This document shows, in pieces, positions 21,600 to 34,276 of a DNA stretch of 64,000 bases. Source of the DNA: Anastrepha obliqua (lineage: Eukaryota; Arthropoda; Insecta; Diptera; Tephritidae); assembly GCF_027943255.1 (NCBI RefSeq), contig NC_072892.1, forward strand, positions 32,883,792 to 32,947,791, read 5' to 3'. Each line of letters starts with the position of its first letter. The first letter of the stretch is position 1. The position numbers and the translations under genes were made by a program. The notes beneath the pieces were generated by a model that was given only the letters and a program-made list of their open reading frames with translations, was not told where the DNA came from and searched no databases.

Positions 21600-23345
21600 T
21601 AGCAAAGCGCTGGCGTATGTGTCATGTGTTGGGTTCATTTCCAAATCGATCAAAGCGTCATTTTTCACTGGTTCGCTGTACGTATTTCAATATAACTTGG
21701 AAAGTTATGCGAATCCCACTATGAAACTTACAGGGTTTACTAAGCATAGTCGCAGCTATTAAAGAATAAAAGAAAAAAATCTGAGAAGTGGTTTTCAAAA
21801 TTACAAAAAAAAAAAAAAAAAATTAAAACAAAAAAATAACAAATAAATCTGAGAGGGGTGTTTTTCAAAAATTACAAAAAAATATAAAAAAATAAAGATG
21901 TTTGCCAAAAATTTAAAAACAAACAAAAATTGATTTCTTAAAAATATTTAACAACAAACATTTCAAAAAATAAAAAAATATATATCTTTCTAAAAAAAAT
22001 GTTCCAAAAAACATTAAAAAAAAAATTTTCAAATGACAAAAATTATCTAAACTTAAACAAAATATTGATTGCCAATGAAAAACATCTGAGAAATGTTTTT
22101 CCAAATTATAAAAATAAAATTAAATAAAAAAATAATAATAAGGAACAAATTTGAGAGGAGTGTTTTTCAAAAATTACAAAAAAATAAAAATGTTTGCCAA
22201 AAAAAACTTAATTTATTTATTAAAATTATTTATTTAAAAACAAAAGAATAAAAAAAAAACAAATTCCAAAAAACATTAAAAAAAACATTTAAAAAAATGT
22301 TTTTAAGTGTCAAAAATTACCAAAAAAAATTTTTTACCGAAAACTATTTATTAACAAACATTTCCAAAAAGAAAAATTTTCAAATAAAAAAAATTACAAA
22401 AAAAAAAAATTTCCAGAAAATAATTTTAAATAATAATAATTTAAAAAATGTGTTTTTAAATGTCAATAATTACAAAAAAAAAAAAAAAATAATAAGAAGT
22501 TTGCCAATGAAAAAAATCTGAGAGGTGTTTTGCAAAATTATAAAAAAGTTTGCTAAAAAGAAATTTGGTTTTCTTAAAAATATTTAACAACAAACATTAA
22601 AAAAGAAGTTTTTCTAGTTATTTCTAGGAAACATTTCCAAACAAAAATTGTTCCAAGATTCTCTTTGGTTTTCTTAAAACTGTTAAACAACAAACATTTA
22701 AAAAAAAAAAATTTCCAAAAAAAATGCTCGAATAAAGTATTACAAAAACAAAAATGTTTGGAAATGTCAAAAATTGCCTATGAAAACAATCTGAGCAGTG
22801 TTTTTCAAAATTACAAAAGAAAAAATTTAAGAAAAAATAATAATAAGGAACAGCACTGAGAGAAATTAAAAAACAAAATGTTTGCCATAAATTTAAAAAC
22901 AAAAATAAAAAATTTGTTTTCTCAAAATTATTTAACAACAAACATTTAAAACAAAAAAATAAAAAAAAATTTACAAAAAAAAAATGCTCCAATAAAATAT
23001 TAAAAAAAAACGTTGTTGCAAAAAAAATATTCAAAAAATGTGTTTTAAATGTTAAAAATTACCAAACATAAAAAATGAGAATGTTTGCCAACAATGAAAA
23101 TCTGAGAGGTATATTTGAAATTATAAAAAAAAATATTACGAAACAAATCTGAGAGGGGTGATTTTCAAAAATTACAAATTAAAAAAATAAAAATGTTTGG
23201 CAAAAATTTTCACAAAACAAAATTTTTTTCCTCAAAAATATTTAACAGAAAACATACATAACTTTCCAAAAAAAAATTGTTAAAATAAAAAATTTCCAGA
23301 AAGAAAATTGTTCCAAAAAACATTCAAACAAATGTTTTTTAAATG
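21600..23345 (+). repeat. A-rich diverged array, copy 2, with conserved leader
   Basis: The leader at about 21655-21765 shares TTTTTCACTG, TACGTATTTCAA, AAAGTTATGCGAATCCCACT and CTTACAGGGTTTACTAAGCA with the other copies. The array follows. AATCTGAGAGG-type motifs lie at about 21779, 21847, 22084, 22149, 22515, 22790, 22856, 23099 and 23146, in a short/long spacing pattern giving a unit near 300 bp. Blocks such as TTTAACAACAAACATT, TGTTTGCCAAAAA and TTAAATGTCAAAAATTACC recur between them. Long open frames here are low-complexity Lys/Asn/Phe artefacts. Confidence 0.8.
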
Positions 23346-26300
23346 TCATAAAGAACCGAAATCAAATTTGAATAGTCACAAAATTATAATTTTTTTTAAT
23401 TTACTTTTTAAAGAATGAGCACGAAAGATAAAAAAAATAACTTTTATATTATAGTTATACTATTATAATTATACAGAAAATTTTTATAAGCTATCAAAAC
23501 AATTTCTATTTTATTTTCTTCTATATTAAGCCTACTATCTAAACAGAAAACGCATATCAATTCTCTTTGTTGTAAACAAAATAGCGCAATTTAGATTCGA
23601 CTCCTCTCATTAGGTGATGGACATTCCTTTTTGTTACGGTATCAGCCGCTCTCTGCCAATTAAATTTAAGCTGCTGCTCATTTTTAATTTCCAGAAAAAA
23701 AAAATTCGCCTATAACAACGCCTTTTTTTATCGAACCGCAAAACTAATTGAACAACCTAAGTAGTATTATATTAAAATTTAATGGGATATAAAACTGCGT
23801 GCCCAAATATTATATTTTTTGTTTTGTTAATTTCATAATTGATGAGAATTTTTAAATTTTGATGAAAATTTGTTGCATTTTTAAAAAGTCTTATACAAAG
23901 TTTGAAACTTGAACTAATGTGGTTTTTATTATAGAATGAAATGAATTGAAAAATAATTAAATAAATAATCAGAACTTGTTAAAATATCGAGGTGCTGAAA
24001 ATACTATACATACATACATACAAACGATTAGGCATTATAGGTGATGCAGACCTGCTCTATGTTGAATAGTTGTATACCTCTTTACTTTGAGTATTCCCAA
24101 AAAACTCTGCTTATATATTTCAACAATAAATAAAATAATGCAAATATCACCCTAAACTAGAATATCAAAGGTCGACTAGTAGATAAGGTATTTGTTTCAA
24201 ATGAGTATATTAAATATGCCACCCTGTGATTTTTATTTTTTTATTTTTATTTTGTTTTTTTGATTATCAGCAATTCGTTAGTGAAAATGCAAATTAGGTT
24301 CAATAAAACTTATAATTAATCGCATTTGAACAGAACTTATATATTTGTATAAACACATGCATAAGCAGGAATAAATATGTATGTGCATATGCCTATATTT
24401 TATTCCCAACATGTGAACATCGCTGTTCGAATATCAGAACGGACGAAAGTGTTTGAGTAACTTTGTCGTAATTTATTAAGATGTAAATCCCACTAAATAC
24501 TAAAAATAAGATTAGAGGCGGCAATAAAACATTCGGTCAAGTGCATAAATTATCACAAATGAATGAGTATTTTAACGATATTATTGAGTTCTCAAAACTT
24601 ACACACGCACATACGTTCATACGTATAAGCATATATTTACTTATACCTATACTTATGTGAAATATTCATTTGGGTACACCCACACAAATGGCGGCACTTT
24701 TTAATTAAGTTGGCTCACTTGAAAGCTAATAAAACTTCTGAAATGGATATAAATTTGATTAAAGAAGCAAGATAATAATTTTCGGGATTTATTACAAGAA
24801 AGTAAAGGCATTTAAGTCGATTGATGTGAGATGACGCGTTGCAATAATCAGTTGGCAGTGCCAGTGGCGGCTCCAACCAGGCCAAGATCACTGATGCGTA
24901 ATCGCAGCGCGAGTATAAATGTCAAGTGACATTTCAAGGCGCGCCATGTGGTATGCGACACGCGGAAGAGATTCCAGTTTTTTAGCCAAACGCAAAGGTG
25001 GTGTGTGTTACTAATGATATTTTAATTTATTTATAGGAAAAGAACGAAAAAGTCGTTATCTGTCCGAATTCTTACAATCGATGCCCTGCAGATGCTTTAC
25101 ATATAAACGCATCATTTAAATGCCGATAACAAAGAATTGGGCATTGTGTTTGATGATACGACGTTGCGCTGCTCTGTTTCTGCCAGCTGCGGCTGTAATG
25201 GTGGTCTTTAGAACTACAACAATACCTCCAGCCATTGGTATGGGTCGTGTTGATGATGACGCCAACACCAACGCTAACATTGACGAGGTGATTTATTTTT
25301 ATTATAGCATTTCGAGGGCGAGCAGCAAAATCAAAACGAAACGAAATAATTGTGGAGCAAAGCAAATAAACAGACTGCCAGACGCAAGAACAGACAGATG
25401 GAAGAAATAAAAAATAAATACTTGCAAATACAATAAACCAAATGCAACCGAATAACATCAATGCCCAAAAGTTGAAACCGCAAGGCAGACGCGCCGGCGC
25501 AACAGATGTCAGATGACGGACCGATGAAGTAATGAAAGCGAACGATAGATGACGAAGGGATCGATGTATTTTACAAACAAAAGAGGTGTAATGAGCAACG
25601 GAACAGTTTTTTGAAATGATAAAAAAGTATACGCAAGCAATGAAGATTATTATGAAGATTCTTCTCCTTGGCAGGCGCAGGCACCGCTTAAGCGTTTTTG
25701 AACGAGCTTAACAAAGCGACCGAGTTGTCTTTTTCTATCACCACTAGTAACTACTTCATCAGTAACTTTCAATGTGGAAATGTTTTTACCCGCCTGTATA
25801 ACAAGACATAGTCAACAGTACCGCTGGTTCCTCATTCACTGCACAAATTTCAGTCCTGGTTGAGGTTAAGTAAATTTAAATTGAAATTTTTTCTGGCGAA
25901 TTCCGCTAAGCTGGTCTTAAGGTAGATTAGTCAAAAAAACTTTAGTTTTAGTTCCATCAAAAAAAATTTCGATTCACTGGGAGACGTATTTCAAGACGGT
26001 AGTGCTCCTTGGAGCATCGAATGAACCGAACCCACTGTGTCACAAAGTTTTGTGGTAATCGCAATTGCTGTGACGCAAATTGCATTGGTGTTGGCGTAAC
26101 TGCCGGCCGGTAATGATCTCCGTTGGGTACCACGTGACTGCTAAATCAGACCTTCGAAGAAGTAAATTTCACGAATTTTATGGAAAGAGCTAAAATCTGT
26201 TTTTAAACATGACTATTTTCTTCTGTAAATGAGTAATGGAAAATTTTACGTCATTTTATTTTTATGAGACACTTTCTTGCTTAACTCTCGCCTCTATGAT

Positions 26301-26947
26301 TTGCCACGTCGTACACTGGGGACTTTGCGGAAAAAAGTCAAATTTGCAACATACCACCTACGCAATGTTTAATGGTATTTCTAAATTCCAGAATAGAACC
26401 AACAATAAAATCAAAAAGAATTACTAAACTCCGACTTACAGTTTTTTTTTATAGATATGTCAAAAGTATAATTTTTTTATAGTATTGAACTGACTAAGAA
26501 AAAACTTCAAAGCCCAAGGTGGTTTTTGTCCTTTTGCTTGAGCCGACTTGCAATTTTTTATTTTTCATTTAGGGTACGATATTTTTATATATTTTAGCCG
26601 GAAGAACAAAGGCTGTGAAGCATTTGATTATCTATTTATAATTAATTTTACGAAAAAAAAAAAATCATATTCCTTCATATTCTTGGATCTGCAGTTGAGC
26701 TACATTTACCTACGGTCAGAAACTAGTATCAACGTGTTGCTTAATAACGTCTCTTTCAGTTTTAATCAATTGCAGGTGCCACCAGGCGCCACTGATTATT
26801 TTTTGGCAATGATAATAACTAAACGTTTTCTAGTGTGTGGATAATGATAACGAAACACTTTTAATTTTGTTTTGACATTTTGAGGGTAATTCAGAATTAT
26901 GAACTTACATGTATCCTGTGCGTAAATATTTGCTGGCTTGTAATAAT
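23346..26947. other. Intergenic DNA, no supported gene
   Basis: AT-rich to 24.8 kb, then a more GC-balanced block (24.85-25.70 kb) that looks like conserved or single-copy non-coding DNA, then AT-rich again. Open frames at 25072-25461 (-) and 25120-25410 (+) overlap each other on opposite strands and have no recognisable domain. No terminal repeats were found. Confidence 0.5.
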
Positions 26948-27023
26948 AAAAAAAAAAAAAAAAAAAAAAAAAATATTTATGAATTAAAAAAAAAATTTTT
27001 TTTTTTAATTTTTTTAAAAAATA
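26948..27023. repeat. Poly(A) run and adjoining A/T homopolymer tract
   Basis: An uninterrupted run of 26 A is followed by alternating A and T runs. It could be a retroelement tail or simple slippage. Assembly errors are likely here. Confidence 0.85.
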
Positions 27024-27244
27024 GTTTTTAGACATGTTCTTTTCATACACAAATATATACAACTTCGTTAGTAGTAAAAATGTAAATATTTTTTGGGATG
27101 TATACTTTTTTCCGCATCTCTGTACAAAAATCCCCAGTGTGCGTCGCTCGAAAGCCTTCGACAGGAAGAATTTCACATTAGACCTTATCAGCCGTTTTCG
27201 CGGACCACTACGTATTTCATGGTGCTATGATAACTTCCGTAATC

Positions 27245-27460
27245 GAATGAATTGATGCATGACTACCATTCAGGAGCGCATAGGTTCGAATATCCTGGCA
27301 TGAAACATCGAAAATTATACAAAAAAAGTTTTTTTCTAATAACGGTCGTCACTCGGCAGGTAATGCCAAACCTCGGAGTGTGTTTCTAACATGAAAAATC
27401 TCCTCATAAAAAGCCATTTACCGTTAAGAATAGGCTTAAAACCATAAATAGGATGCATTA
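27245..27460 (+). mobile_element. Probable tRNA-related SINE fragment
   Basis: GGAGCGCATAGGTTCGAATA (about 27272-27291) contains a Pol III B-box-like GGTTCGAAT. Downstream is a body with GGTCGTCACTCGGCAGGTAA, GCCAAACCTCGGAGTG, AAATCTCCTCATAAAAA and AGAATAGGCTTAAAACC. I recognise this body as a common repeat in tephritid-type genomes. The 3' end is unclear. Family identity is from memory and has not been checked against a library. Confidence 0.5.
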
Positions 27461-27574
27461 TTGTATTTATTTATTTATTTTATTGTATTTTTACGATTTT
27501 AGTTTCATTGTACAGTGTTAAGCTCTACAAAAACATGCGACATATGTATAACAGTAATAAAATCCTAATGAAAT

Positions 27575-28430
27575 CCATCAAGGGAAGAGTGGACGGGGGG
27601 CTACACTTGAGGGCAGGGGCAGGATCTGGTGAACTTGTTCACGGATGGATCGAAGTTGGAAGGAAAGGTTGGCGGATTCAGGTTACCGGACCACTGCAGT
27701 GTGTTCCAGGCAGCGGTAGCCGCAATCAAGGAGGCAGCTGATTGGCTGCTCACATGCGTATTAACAGTCAGGAAAGTAAATATTTACTTCGACAGCCAAG
27801 CGGCAATAAGGGCCCTCGGGTCAGTGACGGTGCATTCGAAACTGGTCAGGGAATACCTGACCTCATTTCGACTGCGTCCGAATTCTTTGACATTAGCCTC
27901 ATCTCGGTTCCTGGTCACAGCGACATTGCGGGAACCTGCGAGGCGGATGAGCTGGCCAGATAAGGGACATGTGAGGTGATCTTCCCGCGAAAGGAGACAA
28001 TTGGCTGACTACCTGCGGTCTGCTCCTGGAAAGATGGACATCACACCAGCTCAGCGAGCGTTGGGCAAGTACACAAACTTGTAAGGGTATGGAGGTTGAG
28101 GTGGAATCATCCCAGCACCTCCTCCATACATCTTGGCTCTTACTTCTTTGCTGCGCCTGCTGATATAGCTGGCGTTGACATTAAAAATCTAATGAATTTC
28201 AACAGTAGCACAAAGCGGTTGACGCAAACGCAGCACAGTCATCGTTCGTAATCCACATACTCTAATCCCACCCTCCTAACCATCCCAGCACCACCTCTCC
28301 CCGCCCTCTCCCCGCATCCCATCGGTCTTCCTCTCTCACCTCACCTCCTTCATAATGCTATCACAAAGGACGAAACCGTTCTTCATCGTCCAAGTGTGAT
28401 TATTCCTTAGGCAACCATACCAACCTAACT
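27575..28430 (+). pseudogene. LINE RNase H domain and 3' UTR, frameshifted
   Basis: The reading gives LFTDGSKLEGKVGG then FRLPDHCSVFQAAVAAIKEA (27630-27735), with the RNase H catalytic Asp and Glu positions. KVNIYFDSQAAIRALGS follows. After a frame change comes ISVPGHSDIAGTCEADELAR (27898-27960). Then come an ESSQHLLH-type zinc-knuckle remnant and a C/T-rich 3' UTR ending ACCTAACTTAACCTAATG near 28440. It belongs to the same family as 1690-2575 and 33.1-36.4 kb. Several frameshifts and stops are present, and the RT is absent. Confidence 0.78.
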
Positions 28431-29599
28431 TAACCTAATGAAATAACAAAGGAGCCCGAGAATCGCTCAGAAGTCCATATGGTATACTACTGCCCATACA
28501 CCATTTCTAACGAAAAACCCACTTGATCTCCGGTGAAGATTTTTCTCAAATCCACTCAATGTGTTAATGAAATTCTGCAAAATAAGTTGCATACCTCTGT
28601 CCCTTGTTTTGAAGTAAAACCTCCTTCAAGTACATAATTTTTTAAAACTTCATGAAATATCATATTATAATAACTCCACAATACAAATACTCTCAATGGT
28701 GAGAGCAAATACTTAGTGCTCTAGAGCAGTATTACTGTCAATACCTTACTTTCTGTGTTTGCTTGAAGTTTTTTGATTCATTGCATTGAGAGTGGCCCTC
28801 TCATGCGACCGAACACGTACTCGCCATTCTCGCATCGGCGGCAATTACTTCTAATGGCAGATGTTTGTTGGCTTAGCGCCCATATTTCACCGTACAATGT
28901 CCCGGCCCGTCGTTCAGCCAAGCATCAGTAGCCAATTATGAACAAACAAATCGAGGGAGAGTGAATTAAAATTCCCACATGCAAAAATCTTTCAATTTTT
29001 GCTACATTTCGTGCGCTCATTACGCTTTGTTCGCTTTCTTTAGTTGAGTGGCTCATACAAATGTACACACACATACGTGCATATAGATGATCTTATTGCA
29101 TATACGCTTGCACAATCGTGTCCAAATGCACGTAAATCATTTTCAATTACACATTAAACGCTTATTATTATTGTTATGGCCAATAACATCACATAAATTG
29201 GTTGATTTGCGCGTTCGCTGTAATTCACATTTGCATTTGGATTCGATGTCTGGCCGAATGTGTCGGACGAAACCTTCTGCATTTTAATGAAAAGTCAAAT
29301 ACTTGCAATTAAATGAATGACTGTTGATTGAATACTTTATTTAAGTAATCTTATTTATCACTTTTGCCATTTAATTCATTTAGTATTCGCACGATTTACT
29401 TGAAATTCATTGAGGGCATGATTTCATAATTGTGGAAAAATTCTACAGAATACCGAATGGTACCCTTTTGGTCGTGAATATTATAGCATAATTCAATGGA
29501 ATAATGTGAAAGCGAAAGTATTTCGTAAAAGGATTAAAAATGTGCCTTCTTTTTTTTATAGCACTGGGAAAAATGGCTGTGTCACCAGTTTAAAAAAAA
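28431..29599. other. Intergenic DNA, no gene
   Basis: No coding signal. A small hairpin lies near 28708-28735 (AATACT...TGCTCTAGAGCA...AGTATT). Confidence 0.5.
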
Positions 29600-30895
29600 G
29601 GAAAAGTAAGATATGTAAAGAAAGCAGAAATCGCTTTATATGCCTGTAAACGTATGCTAGGAAGAAGATGGGGCCTTCAACCCAAGCGGTTATACGACCA
29701 ATATTAACGCGTGGTTCGGTGGATTGGTGGAAAGCTCTAGAGAGAGAATACAACATCAAATTACTTGGCAGAATACAAAGATCAGCCTGTGCAATAACAG
29801 TCGGTGCAATCAGACCATGTCCTAGGGAGGCCCTGAACGCACTGACAAACATTATTCCGGTAGGTCTACATATCAAGAAGATGGTCATTGTTGCCTTTAG
29901 GTTAAATGAAGCGGGTCGCTGAAAAGAAAAAAGTCATGGCCATGCCATTCTATTACTGCGACAAACCCAGTATACCTCGAAGAGGACTGACTACATCGTC
30001 CCGACGGTAACATTCAGTAGAAATTTTGCTACTCTCTTTCCATCTAGGAAATAATGGAATAAGGGATTCTCACTAAACTTCTCACAACTTTGGCATTACA
30101 GTCTATACAGATGGCAGTAAAATAGATTGTGGTGTTGGAGCTGGTATAGGTATATTCTCACAGACTTAAAATTGAGAAATCTGTGCGTCTCCCTAATACC
30201 AGCAATATCTACCAGGCGGAAGTACTGGCAATTGGGGAAGCTTGTAGGCTACTAAACACGGATTTCTCTTTTAAGGGCGATATCGCTATTGTTTCGGATA
30301 ACCAAGCTGCAATCCAGGCACTGGACTCGCTTAAAACAACCTCCAAAGTGGTGGAACAAAGTAGGAATAGCCTTACCACCTTGAATGAAAACCATAAAGT
30401 TACCTTAATCTGGTTCCCGGGACATCGGAACATTGAAGGTAACGAAAAAGCAGATGAACTGGCAAGAGGGGGATCTGCCATGAATAACGCTCTTGCAGAA
30501 TCGGTATTCACATTAGGTGTAGTCAAGAATATAATTTCCCAAGCATGCCTCCGAATCGCGGATTGTATGTAGATGGAAAGACCAGACGAAATGCAAAATT
30601 AGCATTAATAAACATGATACGACGGGATGCCTGTAGACTAACGGCAGTCATAATTACCATTTGGTCTATCGGAGAACATGCAGCCAAAATGGGTATCCCT
30701 CACAAAACATATTGTCACAGTTGCAAACAACCGGAGAAAAAGGAAACAATCTTCCATTTCCTCTGCGAATGCAATGCCCTATGGAAGGACGGAATGTTAA
30801 CCCTGGGTAAACCGCTGTTCGAGAGTCTTGAACTACCGTCTGGCTTAGATGTCAACAACCTGATAAGGTTCCTAAACCGCAAAGACTGGATATAG
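29600..30895 (+). pseudogene. LINE 3' half: RT thumb, RNase H and zinc knuckle
   Basis: The blocks in order are ALYACKRMLGRRWGLQPK (about 29635-29690), PILTRGSVDWWKALE, LLGRIQRSACAITVGAIRPC, then EALNALTNIIPV. Next is the RNase H domain: VYTDGSKIDCGVGAGI, RLPNTSNIYQAEVLAIGEAC (30183-30245), IVSDNQAAIQAL, LIWFPGHRNIEGNEKADELA (30408-30466). The C-terminus gives CRLTAVIITIWSIGEHAAKM, CHSCKQPEKKETIFHFLCEC and LIRFLNRKDWI with its stop at 30895. RNase H D, E, D and D positions are present in the translated blocks, but frame changes near 29700, 29940, 30165 and 30545 break the ORF. The 5' half is missing. Confidence 0.85.
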
Positions 30896-31109
30896 TCATG
30901 CTGTAAATAACTGGTAAACAAGCTGGTAACGAGGATGTGGCAACAAAATGGTGCGGAAGCGCTAGTTATTCCAAGCTTCTGTGCATGAGTACCGATCACC
31001 CAGTGAGCAGTGAACACCCCAATGAGCTTGGAAATTGAATGGCGGGGGATTCCCACCACCTTAAACGTTCTGTTTATATCGTATTGAGGCCATAGTGTTT
31101 TTTAAAATA

Positions 31110-31465
31110 GCACACGATGAGACAGACCTCCATCTGTCTTGCGCTTTTTTTTAGAAAGAAATTGAGTAGTTGCCCTTTAACAACGGTCAAGGGGACACCG
31201 ATGTCTGAGAAGGGGACAGCTGAAATCGATTCTGTCGACCCTTTCCTGGCAAGTTCATCGGTAATTTCATTTTCCCCTATATTCCTATGCCCAGGAACCC
31301 AGATAAGCGAAATATTTCCTGCACATTCGAGACGTTTGAGTTTATCTTTACAGGAGTTTACCAGAAGAGAGCTTCAAAACGGCGATGACAGGGCCTTGAT
31401 CGCAATTTGACTATCGGAAAAAATATTAATGTCTCCCTCCCAACAGTGATCCCTAAGCCCTTAGC
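31110..31465 (-). pseudogene. LINE RNase H fragment
   Basis: The minus-strand reading from about 31450 gives GDINIFSDSQIAIKAL, then SLIWVPGHRNIGENEITDEL, then ARKGSTESISAVPFSDIGVP. This is the RNase H domain of the same broad LINE type as the plus-strand copy just to the left. One stop and a frame change are visible. The two copies are convergent (29.6-30.9 kb plus, this one minus), so they are separate insertions. Confidence 0.75.
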
Positions 31466-33145
31466 CCTTAGCCCAAGTACAAACTATATTTTTATAAATA
31501 AAATAGTGGTGCGCTTATAACTTTGCAACGGATCCTTGAGCTGCTTCTCTTATTTAAGGTTTGCGTTTCGATTTTATTTCACCATCTCCGAAAAGCAGAT
31601 GTTTTTTATGAGAGGCTTTTTCATGGCAGAAATACACTTGGAGGTTTGCCATTGTCTGTCGAGAGGCGACCCCTATTAGAAAAACCCTCTTCTATTATTT
31701 GGCACTTCATGTCCACAATAGGTTTCAAGCGCGGACTTCACCGAAAGGTAATCCTGCACTAACCCATTTAGCTATGGCGGCCGCGAATTGATGCTTTTAA
31801 AACTCTGATCAGAAAAGCATTTGAATCCAAGGAAATTTTTAAATGAACACAAATTTTCACAGTACGCAGTTGTTTTCATAACGATCCCAATGTGAAAAGA
31901 CAACACTCCATCGCATGTAATGTATCCGATTTCCCTCAGTCAATTATTGTCTCATCTTCGCATTATGCCACCAATTAACATTTCAAACAAACTCTTGAAC
32001 TTCTTCCTATAATTTGACATTTGCCAACTTAAGTGGATCTTAATTGAAAACGAAATGAGGAGCATAACCTTAATCCTGTAGCAAAAGTCGAAGGAGATTA
32101 CCCTCGGCCTAAAGTCTCGAACACTTAATAGGCAAAGAACAAGGAAACAAAGAAAAAACAACAACTATGACATGGATACAAGTAGCAACTGTCGGTTGAA
32201 CGCACAATTAACGTCAAGCCAATCCAGGGGCAATCAGTGCGCGCAACACACATACACGGATTCATACATACACATACATAGATACTTATACAGTATGCAG
32301 TTCCGCTTGTGCAAGGCCATTGCCCTTCAACGGGGCACCCACAATTTACAGTTTGCACTAAGTGTGGCGATCAAGGCGGCTGTGAGTATGAAAGCAAAAA
32401 GGCAATTACAATAAAAGTGAAAGGATCAAATTTCAAGAACTGCTTTCGAATGTCAAGCATGAGAGAGCACAGGCGCACCAAGCCCTCCACAAGCAATCGC
32501 AGAACTAGGCGTGCATGAGCGCCTCAGCTGGAGCGCCGGCTGTGTGCATTTGCGATAGTCATTGATTTGTTTCTATTCTGCACCGCAATCAGTAATGCGG
32601 CATAATCACAATTATTACCCTTGGCCTGGGGCAACCTAATTGCGGCCACAAATCACGTGCTCGTTTAGGCTACTGTTGTTGTAGGTCTGCTATGTGGAAG
32701 GGTGATTCCGTAAGAAAGAAATACTTTCAATTTTCAAGTTTAACAATATTTATTTACAAACAAATGAACATTTTTACGGGCAGGTATGTGTGTACTAATG
32801 CATTTTTACTTATGAACTCATTAACGGTGCGCAGGCGCTTGGCTTTGGTTCCATTATGGCTGTATTTTGCCACTGGCATTCCCGGAATTACCACAAGTTG
32901 TATGGCAGTTTGTGTGCCTTCAAAGTTTTATGACCCAAAGGTGTAGGTTGTTTTTCTCCACAAACGCTTCTTAATGCAGAGCCTTAAATAACCATGGCAT
33001 AGGGACTTATTGGCAAGTTTTGCGAATTTTTGCTTCTCATTTAATTTTAATAATTTCTCTATGCAAATATAATTCATTCTTCTTCAAGTTTCAAAATTTG
33101 TGGAAGTAAAAAAAAACAAATTTACGAATTTTTAACAATTTTATT
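31466..33145. other. Intergenic DNA, no supported gene
   Basis: Mixed composition, with a balanced, probably single-copy stretch at 32.15-33.0 kb containing ACACATACACGG / CATACATACACATACATAG microsatellite sequence. No ORF is credible. Confidence 0.5.
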
Positions 33146-33184
33146 TCCTCTGAAGAGGGAGCTCGTCTTGTTTAGGAGGAAATA

Positions 33185-34079
33185 AAGGGTGGTTAAATTT
33201 CAAGTGCCGCTGCATTTGATTAACATTTTTCAATTTCATTTGACATTTTTCAATTTCAGACTAACTCAATTTGAATCATGGAAAGATACATAATCGAGCA
33301 ACGCGTTAAAGTTATTCAGGCTTATTATGAAAACGGGCATTCAAATAAAAACGCATTTGCGCGATGAGGCACATTTTCACCTCAGTGGATTCGTCAATAA
33401 GCAGAATTGCCGCATTTGGGCGAATGATAATCACAGAGTGATTGCCGAAAAACCAATGCAGCCACAAAGAGTGACTGTTTGGTGCGGTATATGGGCCGGC
33501 GGCATCATTGGGCCGTACTTTTTCCAAAATGAGGCCGGTCAGGCAGTTACTGTGTTAGTGTTAGATATCGTTATAGTTAGTGTTTCGCTATTGTGAGATG
33601 ATAACGAACTTTTTATGGCCCGAATTGGAAGATATGGATGTGGACGATATGTGGTTTTAACAGGACGGTGCCACTTGTCACACAGCTAACGAAACAATGG
33701 CTCTTTTGCGCGAAAAATTTGATGGCCGAATAATCTCACGTCGCGGCGATGTCAATTGGCCGCCAAGATCATGTGATTTGACACCGTTGGACTTCTTTCT
33801 TTGTACGTCGATAAGCCAGCAACAATTCAAGAGCTAAAGGATGAGATAATTCGGCCCATTAACGGCAGAGAGCCTCAATTATGCCTCAGCGTCATCGAAA
33901 ATTCGGACCATTGGATGGAGGTGTGCCGCCGAGACCACGGAGGTTCTTTGGGTAATACTTTGTTCTATACGTAATTGAGTTGTACTGATATTGTCATAAT
34001 AAAGGGAAATAATATAATTTCCTAAAAAAAATTGTATTTTATTCAGAATCAACACCGGCCCTTGAAACTTAACCACCCT
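33185..34079 (+). mobile_element. DD41D family A copy with internal deletion
   Basis: About 895 bp with ends AAGGGTGGTTAAATTTCAAG and, at the right, CTTGAAACTTAACCACCC, flanked by TA and inserted in the LINE reading frame. The transposase starts MERYIIEQRVKVIQAYYENG (33279), then jumps within NKNAF to RDEAHFHLSGFVNKQNCRIW (33356 on). About 400 bp of the helix-turn-helix region is deleted. Later blocks are VTVWCGIWAGGIIGPYFFQN, then QDGATCHTANETMALLREKF, then WPPRSCDLTPLDFFL. The spacing from the QDG Asp to the PLD Asp is 41 residues, which defines DD41D. Stops (for example TAA before QDG) and a deletion after FFL make it inactive. Confidence 0.88.
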
Positions 34080-34276
34080 ATATAAGTTCCTCAATAGCGG
34101 GCGCTCCATTGGTGTTTTCCTACAGCATGAATTACTTGGGACTCTTCCTTGATAGAGGGCTAACGAGAAAGCCCAAAATTGAAGAGAGAATCAACAAGGC
34201 AACAGTCTCCATGTGTGGAGTAAGGCAAAGGATAGGCCTCTCATTAAATTTGCATTTTGGTTTCATAACACAATTA

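Noticed and set aside
22624..23034. 136-codon minus-strand open frame rich in Phe/Leu
   Set aside because: A low-complexity reading through an A-rich array; the same array elsewhere does not conserve it.
18881..23345. CRISPR-like array
   Set aside because: The repeats are long, A-rich and diverged, without short identical repeats or regular unique spacers, and the genome is eukaryotic.
25072..25461. 129-codon minus-strand and 96-codon plus-strand open frames
   Set aside because: They overlap on opposite strands in balanced intergenic DNA and have no domain, signal or splice context supporting a gene.
26796..27176. 126-codon minus-strand open frame
   Set aside because: It runs through poly(A)/poly(T) tracts, giving long Phe and Lys runs typical of chance frames.
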